From Ectopseudomonas composti (lineage in GTDB: Bacteria; Pseudomonadota; Gammaproteobacteria; Pseudomonadales; Pseudomonadaceae), in assembly GCF_900115475.1 (NCBI RefSeq), contig NZ_FOWP01000006.1:267298-331297 (forward strand): a DNA stretch of 64,000 bases. Reading direction: 5' to 3'. Below, piece by piece: positions 29,216 through 37,602 of the stretch (its first letter is position 1; the number at the start of each line of letters is the position of its first letter). The position numbers were made by a program, and so were the translations under genes. Below the pieces are notes generated by a model. The model saw only the letters and a program-made list of their open reading frames with translations. It was not told the DNA's origin and searched no databases.

Positions 29216-29659
29216 ATGAAAGCGCCGTGGAAACTGACGCGTTACCTGCCGCTGGCTGCCCGCTTTCTGCGCGAGGGTCGCTTGCCTGAGTTGCTCCGTG
29301 CACTCGGTGACAAGCGTACGCCGCAAGGGCAACGCTTCGCCGCACTCAAGGAAGACCTGCAGCTGCTGCGTGCACTCAGCCTGGCCTGGTTCAAGGGTGA
29401 GTACCGGCAGATCAGCAATCAGGCGTTGCTGATGGTGGTAGCGGCATTGCTGTACTTCATCACCCCATTCGATGCCATTCCAGACTGGTTGGTCGGCATT
29501 GGTTTCGTCGATGATCTGGCTGTGCTGGCCTGGGTGATGCGTACCTGGCATGGCGAGCTGGAAGCCTTCAAGGCATGGCGCGACAAGCAGAGCCCCGAGC
29601 GCCTGGCGCTCATTGAGCATCTGCCGAATGCTGAACGGGTCGATCCGTTGCACTCCTGA
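29216..29659 (+). CDS. YkvA family (DUF1232) membrane protein
   Basis: A 147-residue protein with a basic N-terminal half and one hydrophobic segment containing the DUF1232 hallmark ITPFDAIPDWLVGIGFVDDL. Function unknown across the family. GAGGTCGA lies ahead of the ATG. Its 3' end overlaps the convergent binding-protein gene by 50 bases. Confidence 0.8.
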   Translation: MKAPWKLTRYLPLAARFLREGRLPELLRALGDKRTPQGQRFAALKEDLQLLRALSLAWFKGEYRQISNQALLMVVAALLYFITPFDAIPDWLVGIGFVDDLAVLAWVMRTWHGELEAFKAWRDKQSPERLALIEHLPNAERVDPLHS

Positions 29660-30380
29660 GCGCTTCATCCAGCCATTGTTCGATCAGGTGTTGGTCGAGT
29701 AGCTCCTGCAGCAGGGCGTCCAGTTGCTCCGCTGGAATGGGCAGATGGCGGCTGTAGGCACAGTAGACCTGATAGCGTTGCACCACCCAGGGGCTGAAAC
29801 GCAGTTGCATCTGTGGGTGCTGAGCGAGCTTGTAGGCCAGGTTGCGCTGCATGTCGATCACGGCGCTCAGGCGGTCTTTGTCGAGCATGTGCAGGCTGGT
29901 ATCGAGGTCGCGTACGTCCTGTCTGCTGACCTTGCCGGTGGCGAAGGCGCCCATCAATGGCTGGCTGTAGGTGTAGCCGAGGCTGGTGCCAAGCACCTTG
30001 CCGTAAAGACTGGTAAGGCCAGTCAGCTCTGGCTGGTCCATCCGCTGCAGCAGTACGTCTTCTTCGTCATACAGGGCCGGTGACCAGTGATACTGCTGCG
30101 GTTGGCTGACCCACTCGGGGTTGGTGTTACAGACCAGGTGCAGGCGGCCCTGTTGCAGGTAGGGTTCCAAACGATTGTTGGGGGTTTCGAGAAACTCGAC
30201 GGGCAGTGCGAAGCGTTTGCTGATTTCCTGGCTGAGGTGATACGCCAGCCCATGCTTTACCTGCTGCTGGGCCAGGCCCACATAAGGCATGGTGTCGGCT
30301 GGGCCGTAACCCCACATCAGACCTTCGGCGCTACAGAGGCTGCTTAGCAGCCCGAGCGACAATGCGCAGAACCTTCGCAA
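29610..30380 (-). CDS. Periplasmic solute-binding protein, family 3-like
   Basis: About 256 residues from a TTG start at 30380, chosen because GGGGAG lies 5 bases upstream and a signal peptide (RRFCALSLGLLSSLCSAEG) starts right there. An ATG at 30467 would add 29 residues before the signal sequence. The body looks like the amino-acid-type binding domain (PYVGLAQQQVKHGLAYHLSQ, VEFLETPNNRLEPYLQQG). No ABC permease is adjacent, so it may serve as a sensor or orphan receptor. The 50-base tail is antisense to the YkvA gene. Confidence 0.7.
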   Translation of the reverse strand: MRRFCALSLGLLSSLCSAEGLMWGYGPADTMPYVGLAQQQVKHGLAYHLSQEISKRFALPVEFLETPNNRLEPYLQQGRLHLVCNTNPEWVSQPQQYHWSPALYDEEDVLLQRMDQPELTGLTSLYGKVLGTSLGYTYSQPLMGAFATGKVSRQDVRDLDTSLHMLDKDRLSAVIDMQRNLAYKLAQHPQMQLRFSPWVVQRYQVYCAYSRHLPIPAEQLDALLQELLDQHLIEQWLDEALRSATDRPVQHSADAQ

Positions 30381-30552
30381 GGCGACTCCCCACTGCAGGT
30401 TTACGGGGTCGTTCCCGCGCGACAGGGCTGTGGGAACCGTGCTTGAGACCTTGGCAGTATAGATCACGCTCCGAGCGGCAGACGCCTGTTAAGATGGCCG
30501 CTTGCAAGGAAGGGGTCGAGGTTGTCGGCCCTGCGTTCCAACGGAGAGACTC

Positions 30553-30876
30553 ATGAGTGTGCAAATCATTGCCCGCGATGGTGAACCGGAATACGCGGTG
30601 CTGCCCTGGGCCGATTATCAGGCCCTGTTGCAGGCTGCAGGTCACCAGCCCGTGGTGGCAGTCAAGGCTGCCGTGCCGACTGCAGAGGCCCAGCGACCAG
30701 GGCTCGAGCAACTTCGCGTGTTGCGAGAGGACAAGGGCCTGGCGGCGGAGAGCCTGGCGCGCAGCGTCGGTATCAGCCCGCATTACCTGGCGATGATCGA
30801 GAGTGGCGAGCGCCAACCCGATGCTGCGATTCTGCGCTCGCTGGCCTGGGAGTTGGGGCTGGAGGGCTGGTCTTGA
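30553..30876 (+). CDS. XRE-type HTH protein, 107 aa
   Basis: The N-terminus (MSVQIIARDGEPEYAVLPW, then a short helix) resembles the Phd/RelB-like strand-helix of antitoxins. The C-terminal half is a Cro/C1 HTH (ESLARSVGISPHYLAMIESG). GGAGAG precedes the ATG. The last codons overlap a TTG start of the next gene (TTGA), giving translational coupling. Antitoxin-like architecture, but the partner resembles no known toxin. Confidence 0.7.
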   Translation: MSVQIIARDGEPEYAVLPWADYQALLQAAGHQPVVAVKAAVPTAEAQRPGLEQLRVLREDKGLAAESLARSVGISPHYLAMIESGERQPDAAILRSLAWELGLEGWS

Positions 30877-31238
30877 GCGTTCGCATCAGTCGTCATCATT
30901 GGCAGGCCTTGCTGACGGCGCTGGACGACGCTCGTCGTCAGCGTCATCTGCTCACCTATCGGGCACTGATCGAGCGACTCGATCTGCCAACTCCAGCCAT
31001 GCAGACCCTTACAGCTGCACTGGAGCACCTGGCCGCACTGGATGCCCGCGCCGAGCGCCCGTTGCGCAGCGCCCTGGTCATCAGCCAGGGAGCCAGCCGC
31101 CTGCCGCGTACCGGATTTTTCGACTGCGTGATGCGCCTGGGGCGCTTCAGCGGCGCTTCCGACGGTGTGGCCGCTGCCTCCTGGCATGCAGCCGAGGTGG
31201 TCAGGGTGTTCGAATTCGATTACCCCGCCGATGTCTAG
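30873..31238 (+). CDS. Hypothetical protein, 121 aa, coupled to HTH gene
   Basis: Starts at TTG overlapping the previous stop by three bases; a GGAGGG about 10 bases upstream lies inside the HTH gene. Sequence: a basic N-terminal helical region (SRHHWQALLTALDDARRQRH, then LTYRALIERLDLPTPAMQTL), an Ala/Leu-rich helix and a C-terminal ending VVRVFEFDYPADV. The TYRALIERL stretch looks like a small winged-helix fold. I do not recognise a family. It overlaps the Sel1 gene by 8 bases. Confidence 0.6.
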   Translation: MSVRISRHHWQALLTALDDARRQRHLLTYRALIERLDLPTPAMQTLTAALEHLAALDARAERPLRSALVISQGASRLPRTGFFDCVMRLGRFSGASDGVAAASWHAAEVVRVFEFDYPADV

Positions 31239-31716
31239 GTGGCTCTGGCAGTTGCGCGCGCGACTGGGCTACTGGCTGGCCCGGCGTCTGTTTCATTGGC
31301 CAGCGGCGCTGCGACAGCCGCGTCTGTGGCAATGGATGCAGGGTCAGTACGGGCGCATGGCCAATCTTGGTGATACCCAGGCGCAGGGCTTCTATGGGCA
31401 TATTCTGCTGTTTCGCGGCCAGGGTCTGGGTGCGCGCGAGGAGGGGCTGAGGCTGTTGCGCCTGGCGGCCAATAGTGGCGACGGCAAGGCCGCCTATCAG
31501 TTGGGCGTGCAATCCTTGCAGGGCGATACCCGCCAGGCGCCGGATGCCGCGCAGGCAGTGCGATGGTGGGAGATGGCCCTGGCGGCCGAACATCCTCTGG
31601 CGACCAGCCGACTGAGCCAACTCTATCGCGACGGTGCGCCGGGGCTGGAGCCAGACCTGCAAGCTGCTGAGCGCTATGCCGCCCTGGCGGCCGAGGCTAC
31701 CCGCTCAGGCCGTTGA
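31231..31716 (+). CDS. Sel1-repeat protein, 161 aa
   Basis: Basic N-terminus (MSRWLWQLRARLGYWLARRLF) followed by about three Sel1-like repeats, e.g. EEGLRLLRLAANSGDGKAAYQ and AVRWWEMALAAEHPLATSRL, a scaffold for protein-protein contact. No signal peptide is clear, though the N-terminus is amphipathic. It is the third member of an overlapping trio with the HTH and 121-residue proteins, and overlaps the convergent EAL gene by 12 bases. Confidence 0.75.
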   Translation: MSRWLWQLRARLGYWLARRLFHWPAALRQPRLWQWMQGQYGRMANLGDTQAQGFYGHILLFRGQGLGAREEGLRLLRLAANSGDGKAAYQLGVQSLQGDTRQAPDAAQAVRWWEMALAAEHPLATSRLSQLYRDGAPGLEPDLQAAERYAALAAEATRSGR

Positions 31717-33459
31717 GCCCTCGAGAATATGCAGGCTATAGCCGGGAATGGCCTTGGCCTGACGTTTGGCTTCGGAAGCCAGCTCAGCCAGGCGTGAGGC
31801 GTCGAGCAGCGCGCAATGTTCCGCTTTTACGTGCACTACGCCGATCGAGAGTGATAGCAGCGCATATTCCTGGCGTTGTCCGTGGCGATTATGGGCGATG
31901 AAGCAGCCGGCCTGGAGGTGCTCGTCGCGATAGAAGCGTCGGCACTGATTCTGAAAGTCCTCGATCAGTTTGCTGAGCTTGTCGCGCCAATCGGGCGAGC
32001 CGAGCACCAACATGAAGTCGTCACCACCGATATGCCCGACGAAGTCGCGGGCCGGATCGACCCGGTCGTTCAGGCATTGCGCCAGGCATAGCAGTACCTC
32101 ATCGCCCTTGGCATAGCCGTAGAGATCGTTGAAGGGTTTGAAGCTATCGAGATCCACGTAGCACACCGCGGCTTCGCGCTGCTGTTGCAACAAGCGGCCC
32201 AGGCATTGCTGGATGGGTACGTTGCCCGGTAGCAGCGTAAGCGGGTTGGCGTGACGCGCCTGCTGCAATTTCTGCTCGGTGATCAGCTTGAGGACGTCGA
32301 TAACCCTGCCCAGGCCCAAATAACGTCCGCCCTGGATGATGATGAAGTCTTCCTCGATGCGCTGGCGTGCACGGCTGGTGAGCAGGCGACTGACCTTCTG
32401 CAGGGACTGCGTCAGCTCCACGGCGAGAAAGTCCTGGCTCATCAGGCGGCTGATGGGTTTGCGTGCGAACAGATCGGTGGCGAAGGGCTTGAGCAGGGCT
32501 TCGGACAGCGAATGGCGGTGGACGATACCGACTGGTTGGCGCTGCGTGTCCAATACGGCCAGGGAGTTCAGGTTGGCCTGGGCGCGGAAGATATCCAGCA
32601 CTTCGGCGATGGCCGTGTGCTGATCGACAGCGGGTTGCTCGTTGAGCAGGGCACTGAGGTCATGGCTGTCTTCACTGAGGCTGGCCTGGCTGCTCTGCAC
32701 CTTGGGCAGCATTTGACGGGCATCGCGTGGTGGCTTTTCCTGCGGCCTGCTGAGCAGGTAGCCCTGCACCAGGTCGACACCCATCTCCGCCAGGACGGCC
32801 AGCTCTTCGGGCAGTTCGATGCCTTCGGCGATCACCTGAGCCCGTGAGGCGTCGGCCATCTTCAGGATCGAGCCGACAAACTCGCGCTTCACTGCGTCCT
32901 GGTGGATGCCGTCGATGAAGTGGCGGTCGATCTTCACATAGTCGGGGCGCAGCTCCGACCACAGACGCAGGCTGGAGTAGCCAGCGCCCAGGTCGTCCAG
33001 GGCAATGGAAAACCCCATGGCGCGGTAGTGATGCAGCGCATTGTCGAGCAGGGCGAAGTCTTCGGTGGGCGACTGCTCAGTGAGTTCGATCACCACTTGG
33101 CTGGGTGGAATACCGAAAGCCTGGAGCAACTTCAGGGTGCGTCCTGGCTGGTGGCTGGGGTCAAGCAGCGACTCTGGCGAGACGTTGAGAAACAGCTTGC
33201 CCTCCAGGCCCAGTGCGCTGAAACCCTTGCAGGCGCTCTTGCGGCAAGCCATTTCCAGTTCGCTCAGGCGACCGGCATGACGCGCCACGGCGAATAGCGT
33301 CAGAGGTGAGTGCAGCGGGCTGTTGGACGGGCCGCGGGTCAGTGCCTCATAGCCGAGAATGCGCTGTTCGGACAGCGAGACGATAGGCTGGAACAGGCTG
33401 CTGAGGTCGCCGTGAGCGAGGATCTTCCCCAGTGCGCTCAACTGCTCGGTGACGGTCAT
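31705..33459 (-). CDS. c-di-GMP phosphodiesterase with EAL, CBS pair and degenerate GGDEF
   Basis: 584 residues. The EAL domain (about 15-250) keeps all catalytic signatures: GYEALTRG, NVSPES, ELTEQS, DDLGAGYSS, KIDRHF, EGIE and QGYLLSRP. Two CBS modules (about 270-400, with GIVHRHSLSEALLKPFATD) probably bind nucleotide. The C-terminal GGDEF-like domain reads HIGGDDF, with E to D at the fourth position and no RxxD inhibitory site (PARD at that place), so cyclase activity is doubtful. Domain order and the prc neighbour match a P. aeruginosa protein. Predicted phosphodiesterase gated by a ligand at the CBS/GGDEF part. Confidence 0.92.
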   Translation of the reverse strand: MTVTEQLSALGKILAHGDLSSLFQPIVSLSEQRILGYEALTRGPSNSPLHSPLTLFAVARHAGRLSELEMACRKSACKGFSALGLEGKLFLNVSPESLLDPSHQPGRTLKLLQAFGIPPSQVVIELTEQSPTEDFALLDNALHHYRAMGFSIALDDLGAGYSSLRLWSELRPDYVKIDRHFIDGIHQDAVKREFVGSILKMADASRAQVIAEGIELPEELAVLAEMGVDLVQGYLLSRPQEKPPRDARQMLPKVQSSQASLSEDSHDLSALLNEQPAVDQHTAIAEVLDIFRAQANLNSLAVLDTQRQPVGIVHRHSLSEALLKPFATDLFARKPISRLMSQDFLAVELTQSLQKVSRLLTSRARQRIEEDFIIIQGGRYLGLGRVIDVLKLITEQKLQQARHANPLTLLPGNVPIQQCLGRLLQQQREAAVCYVDLDSFKPFNDLYGYAKGDEVLLCLAQCLNDRVDPARDFVGHIGGDDFMLVLGSPDWRDKLSKLIEDFQNQCRRFYRDEHLQAGCFIAHNRHGQRQEYALLSLSIGVVHVKAEHCALLDASRLAELASEAKRQAKAIPGYSLHILEGSTA

Positions 33460-33484
33460 GGTGTGCTCGATCTGCCGGAAACGA

Positions 33485-33509
33485 AAGGGCCGGCTTTTGG
33501 CCGGCCCTT
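33485..33509 (-). terminator. Terminator of prc
   Basis: Perfect ten-bp stem AAGGGCCGGC around a TTTTG loop, read from prc into TTCGTTT. Lies 49 bases past the prc stop and just upstream of the EAL gene start. Confidence 0.8.
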
Positions 33510-33557
33510 CATTTCACGACAGTTCGATGACGATTTGATGACGCTAGTGGAATCGCC

Positions 33558-35639
33558 TCAATGCACCGCTAGCGAGGGGTTCAGCCCCAGGTAGTCGAGC
33601 AGGATGCGGCCGGATTCTGCCAGGTAAGCATCATCTTCGGGTGTGCTCTTCTCGTCGGCGACTGGCAACGCGTCCTCGTCTTCTTTCTCCAGCTCCTTGA
33701 GTGGCTCCTCGCCCTTGGCCTGGCGGCGGTTGTTCTCCAGTGCCAGCTGTTTGGCCTCGACGTCCGCCTGGCGTGCACGACGGGTCTGCTCGTTGAGGCT
33801 GACAGTGGTTTCTGCCATCAGCTTCTTGGCCAGGGTCAGGCGGTCGCGGGTGAAGACGAAGTCCGGGTCCTTGGCCGTGCGCTGGTCGTGACGAGCTTTC
33901 AGTTCGCTGAGGAAGGGTTTGATCGGATCCAGCTCGGGGGTGATCGCTGGGCGGATGCTGTCCCAGGGCAGGGCGGCGGGCAGGGCGCTTTCGCCGATGT
34001 CCTTGGTGTCCATGACGTCTGGGTAGGTGATGTCGGGGATCACGCCCTGGTGCTGGGTGCTCTGGCCGGAAACGCGGTAGAACTTGGCCAGGGTCAGTTT
34101 CAGTTCGCCATGGTTGAGCGGCTGAATGGTCTGCACGGTGCCCTTGCCGAAGGTCTGGCCACCGAGGATCAGCGCGCGGTGATAGTCCTGCATGGCACCG
34201 GCGAAAATCTCCGAGGCTGAGGCAGACAGGCGGTTGACCAGTACCGCCAGTGGGCCGTTGTAGTAGATGCCTTTGTTCTCGTCGGCAAGCACGTCGACGC
34301 GGCCGTCGGCGTTGCGTACCAGTACGGTGGGGCCTTGTTCGATGAACAGGCTGGTCAGCTCGGTGGCTTCCTGCAGCGAGCCACCACCGTTGTTACGCAG
34401 GTCGATGACCACACCGTCGACCTTCTCGGCTTGCAGCTCATCGAGCAGGCGTTTGACGTCACGGGTGGTGCTCTTGTAGTTCGGGTCGCCAGCGCGGAAG
34501 GCCTTGAAGTCCAGGTAGAAGGCCGGCAGTTCGATCACGCCGAGCTTGTAGTCACGGCCATCCTGGGTCAGGTGCAGCACTTTCTTCTTCGCTGCCTGTT
34601 CTTCGAGCTTGACCGCCTCACGGGTGATGGTGACCACCTTGCTGGTCTGGTCGCTGGGCGGGTTGCTTGCGGGAATCACTTCCAGGCGCACGGTGGAGCC
34701 TTTCGGGCCACGAATCAGCTTGACCACTTCGTCCAGACGCCAGCCGATGACGTCGACCATTTCGTCTTTGCCTTGAGCAACACCGACGATCTTGTCGGCC
34801 GGTGCAATTTGCTTGCTCTTCTCGGCCGGGCCGGCAGGCACCAGACGTACCACCTTGACGTGCTCGTTGTCGCTTTGCAGGACGGCACCAATGCCTTCCA
34901 GCGACAAGCTCATGTTGATGTCGAAGTTTTCCGCGTTATCCGGCGACAGATAGGTGGTGTGCGGGTCGTAGGTGGTGGCGAAGGCGTTGATGTAGGCCTG
35001 GAACACGTCCTCACCACGGGTCTGCTTGAGGCGCGCCAACTGGTTCTTGTAGCGCTTGGTCAGCAGCTCCTGGATGTCCTTGGTTTCCTTGCCGGCAATC
35101 TTCAGACGCAGCACTTCATCTTTGACACGTTTGCGCCACAGTTCGTCGAGTTCGGCGCGGTCTTTGGCCCAAGGCGCTTTCTCGCGATCGACCTGCAATT
35201 GTTCGTCGACAGTGAAGTCGATCTTGTCGACGCCTTTGCCCAGCTCCGCCAGCGCGTAGTTCAGGCGCTCTTCCATGCGGGTCAGGTGGCGGCGATAGAG
35301 GGTGAAGCCCGGCTCGAGGTCGCCGCTTTTCAGCAGGTCGTCGAACTTGGTGCGCCACTGGTTGAATTCGGCGATGTCGGCCGCAGTGAAGTAGCTGCGA
35401 GACGGATCGAGCAACTTCAGGTAGTTGTCATAGATCTGAATCGAACGTTCGTCGTTCAACGGCGGCTTGTTGTAGTGGTGGCGGCGTAGCAGCTCCACTA
35501 CGTTGAGGCTGGCGATCACCTGCTCGCGGTCTGGCTGCAGATAGTCCCAACTGGTCGCTGTGGTGGTCTTGGCCGCCAGCGGCAGGGCACTGAAGCCGAG
35601 TACGAGGGCGAGGGCGGTGCTTGCTAGAGATCGCTTCAT
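33558..35639 (-). CDS. prc: Carboxy-terminal (tail-specific) protease Prc
   Basis: Periplasmic serine protease of 693 residues: signal peptide (1-23, ending LPLAA), N-terminal helical region, PDZ domain about 235-325, S41 protease about 360-540 and a Lys/Glu-rich C-terminal extension. The Ser-Lys dyad is in LSASASEIFAGAM (about 475) and FGKGTVQ (about 499). In P. aeruginosa the orthologue (AlgO) degrades truncated MucA and so activates alginate production. The start at 35639 places the signal peptide at the N-terminus; the ribosome site is weak. Confidence 0.95.
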   Translation of the reverse strand: MKRSLASTALALVLGFSALPLAAKTTTATSWDYLQPDREQVIASLNVVELLRRHHYNKPPLNDERSIQIYDNYLKLLDPSRSYFTAADIAEFNQWRTKFDDLLKSGDLEPGFTLYRRHLTRMEERLNYALAELGKGVDKIDFTVDEQLQVDREKAPWAKDRAELDELWRKRVKDEVLRLKIAGKETKDIQELLTKRYKNQLARLKQTRGEDVFQAYINAFATTYDPHTTYLSPDNAENFDINMSLSLEGIGAVLQSDNEHVKVVRLVPAGPAEKSKQIAPADKIVGVAQGKDEMVDVIGWRLDEVVKLIRGPKGSTVRLEVIPASNPPSDQTSKVVTITREAVKLEEQAAKKKVLHLTQDGRDYKLGVIELPAFYLDFKAFRAGDPNYKSTTRDVKRLLDELQAEKVDGVVIDLRNNGGGSLQEATELTSLFIEQGPTVLVRNADGRVDVLADENKGIYYNGPLAVLVNRLSASASEIFAGAMQDYHRALILGGQTFGKGTVQTIQPLNHGELKLTLAKFYRVSGQSTQHQGVIPDITYPDVMDTKDIGESALPAALPWDSIRPAITPELDPIKPFLSELKARHDQRTAKDPDFVFTRDRLTLAKKLMAETTVSLNEQTRRARQADVEAKQLALENNRRQAKGEEPLKELEKEDEDALPVADEKSTPEDDAYLAESGRILLDYLGLNPSLAVH

Positions 35640-35718
35640 GCTGATTCGACGTAGTGGCAGTTGATAACGCATATTAGGCCGTATCTGAGGGCGCCAGGTT
35701 CCGTTGGCGCTAGGCAAA

Positions 35719-35741
35719 AGCCCAGCGGTCAGCGCTGGGCT
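35719..35741. terminator. Terminator-like hairpin inside the prc/quinone reductase divergent region
   Basis: Nine-bp stem AGCCCAGCG with a five-base loop and a TTTT tract on the minus side. Located about 80 bases upstream of prc and 27 upstream of the reductase. See findings. Confidence 0.4.
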
Positions 35742-35767
35742 CGGTTCACTTGCACTATGGAGGCAGC

Positions 35768-36730
35768 ATGAAGGCATTGCAAGGCGTCGAAGGGCGTGCG
35801 GAGTGGCTGGAACAACCGGCGCAGACCTGTGACGCAGGGCAGATTCGGGTGAAGGTGGCAGCCGCTGGGCTTAATCGGGCTGATCTGCTGCAGCGCGCCG
35901 GACTTTATCCACCGCCTCCAGGCGCGAGCCAGGCGCTGGGGCTGGAATGCTCCGGCGTCGTTATCGAGGTCGGTGCCGGTAGCGCCTGGCAGGTGGGTGA
36001 TCGGGTCTGCTGTCTGCTTGCCGGCGGTGGTATGGCTGAAGAAGTGGTGCTCGATGCCCGCCACGCCATGCCGGTCCCCGAGGGGCTGAGCTTGGTAGAG
36101 GCGGCTGTGGTGCCGGAGGTGTATGCCACTGCCTGGCTCAACCTGTTCCAGCTCGGCGCCCTGCGTCCCGGTGAAAAAGTCCTGTTGCATGCCGGTGCCA
36201 GCGGTGTCGGCTCGGCGGCGATCCAGCTGTGCAAGGCGTTCGGTAACCCCTGCTGGGTCAGCGTCGGCTCGCCCGAGCGACTGGCCTACTGCGAAGCGCT
36301 CGGCGCCCAGGGTGGCGCTCTGCGTGGTGACGATCTGCAGGCGCTGCGCGATTTCGGGCCGTTCGACGTGATCCTCGATCCGGTTGGCGGGCAATATGCG
36401 GCGCTCAACCTTGAGTTGCTGGCCCGTGACGGGCGTTGGATCAATATCGGCCTGATGGGTGGTCGTGAGGCCACGCTGGACCTGGCTCTGGTGCTGGGCA
36501 AGCGCATCCAGCTGATCGGTTCGACCCTGCGCAACCGCGACGATCTGTTCAAGGCCGATCTGTTGCACGATCTGCAGCAGCAGGTGTGGCCGCTGTTCAG
36601 CGAAGGTCGATTGAAGCCGCAACTCGAGCGCAGTTTTGCCATCGAAGACAGTGAGACGGCGTTCGAGACACTCGCCGGTAATCAAGTCGCGGGTAAACTC
36701 GCTCTGCTGATTGACCCCAACCTGGCCTGA
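35768..36730 (+). CDS. NAD(P)H-quinone oxidoreductase, zinc-independent MDR family
   Basis: A 320-residue medium-chain dehydrogenase/reductase of the quinone reductase type. GroES-like N-terminal domain (AAAGLNRADLLQRAGLYPPP) and a Rossmann half with the LLHAGASGVGSAAIQL nucleotide motif. It lacks the catalytic-zinc Cys/His set. GGAGG lies 5 bases ahead of the ATG at 35768. Divergent from prc, upstream of ahpC. Likely reduces quinones by two electrons. Confidence 0.9.
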   Translation: MKALQGVEGRAEWLEQPAQTCDAGQIRVKVAAAGLNRADLLQRAGLYPPPPGASQALGLECSGVVIEVGAGSAWQVGDRVCCLLAGGGMAEEVVLDARHAMPVPEGLSLVEAAVVPEVYATAWLNLFQLGALRPGEKVLLHAGASGVGSAAIQLCKAFGNPCWVSVGSPERLAYCEALGAQGGALRGDDLQALRDFGPFDVILDPVGGQYAALNLELLARDGRWINIGLMGGREATLDLALVLGKRIQLIGSTLRNRDDLFKADLLHDLQQQVWPLFSEGRLKPQLERSFAIEDSETAFETLAGNQVAGKLALLIDPNLA

Positions 36731-36771
36731 GCCAGGGCTGCAGCTCCCGCACGGCGAGGGCTGCAGCATCG

Positions 36772-36808
36772 ATTGGTGCATTCAATCGATATCATGGTCG
36801 TAATCAAT
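36772..36808. promoter_or_regulatory. OxyR-type binding site upstream of ahpC
   Basis: ATTG-N7-CAAT-N7-ATGG-N7-CAAT has the four-element, 7-base-spaced architecture of OxyR sites (ATAG-N7-CTAT-N7-ATAG-N7-CTAT). The first half is a perfect GATTG-N7-CAATC palindrome. A TAATAT at 36831-36836 fits the -10, putting the site adjacent to the -35 as expected for activation. Confidence 0.6.
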
Positions 36809-36885
36809 AAGCTTTTTTCCGTTAGGTAGCTAATATAGCGACCGTAGATTTTTAATCCTCACACAAACCTCATAAGGAGTCAGAG

Positions 36886-37449
36886 ATGTCCCTCATCAAC
36901 ACTCAGGTTCAACCGTTCAAGGTCAACGCTTTCCACGCTGGCGAGTTCGTTGAAGTCACCGAGCAGTCCCTGCAGGGCAAGTGGTCCGTGCTGATCTTCA
37001 TGCCGGCCGCCTTCACCTTCAACTGCCCGACTGAAATCGAAGACGCCGCCAACAACTACGCCGAGTTCCAGAAGGCCGGTGCCGAGGTCTACATCGTGAC
37101 CACCGACACCCACTTCTCGCACAAGGTATGGCACGAAACTTCGCCGGCCGTTGGCAAGGCTCAGTTCCCGCTGATCGGTGACCCGACCCACCAGCTGACC
37201 AACGCTTTCGGCGTGCACATTCCGGAAGAAGGTCTGGCTCTGCGCGGCACCTTCATCATCAACCCGGAAGGCCAGATCAAGACCCTGGAAATCCACTCCA
37301 ACGAAATCGCTCGTGATGTTTCCGAGACCCTGCGCAAGCTGAAAGCTGCTCAGTACACCGCCGCTAACCCGGGTCAGGTTTGCCCGGCCAAGTGGAAAGA
37401 AGGCGAAGCCACTCTGGCTCCGTCGCTGGACCTGGTTGGCAAGATCTAA
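36886..37449 (+). CDS. ahpC: Alkyl hydroperoxide reductase subunit C (peroxiredoxin)
   Basis: Typical 2-Cys peroxiredoxin of 187 residues: peroxidatic Cys in FTFNCPTEI (about 47) and resolving Cys in GQVCPAKWKEG (about 166). Detoxifies H2O2 and organic peroxides with AhpF. AAGGAGT precedes the ATG. Behind a probable OxyR site; a hairpin follows before ahpF, so the abundant peroxiredoxin is likely made in excess over AhpF. Confidence 0.97.
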   Translation: MSLINTQVQPFKVNAFHAGEFVEVTEQSLQGKWSVLIFMPAAFTFNCPTEIEDAANNYAEFQKAGAEVYIVTTDTHFSHKVWHETSPAVGKAQFPLIGDPTHQLTNAFGVHIPEEGLALRGTFIINPEGQIKTLEIHSNEIARDVSETLRKLKAAQYTAANPGQVCPAKWKEGEATLAPSLDLVGKI

Positions 37450-37537
37450 ATTTGCCGACTTCCTTTCCGGCCTGTCTCAGGTCGGAAAGGACCAACTCTG
37501 CGCTGTTTGGGCCATTTACCGGCCCTTGTGGTGCCCG

Positions 37538-37567
37538 ATGCCCGGGCGCGATCCGTCCGGGCATTTT
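37538..37567 (+). terminator. Intercistronic terminator/attenuator, ahpC-ahpF
   Basis: Eight-bp stem ATGCCCGG / CCGGGCAT followed by TTTATT, 89 bases after ahpC and 36 before ahpF. Probably limits read-through into ahpF. Confidence 0.65.
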
Positions 37568-37602
37568 ATTGCCCGAATTTTCGTATTTGAGGAATTTCCG
37601 CC

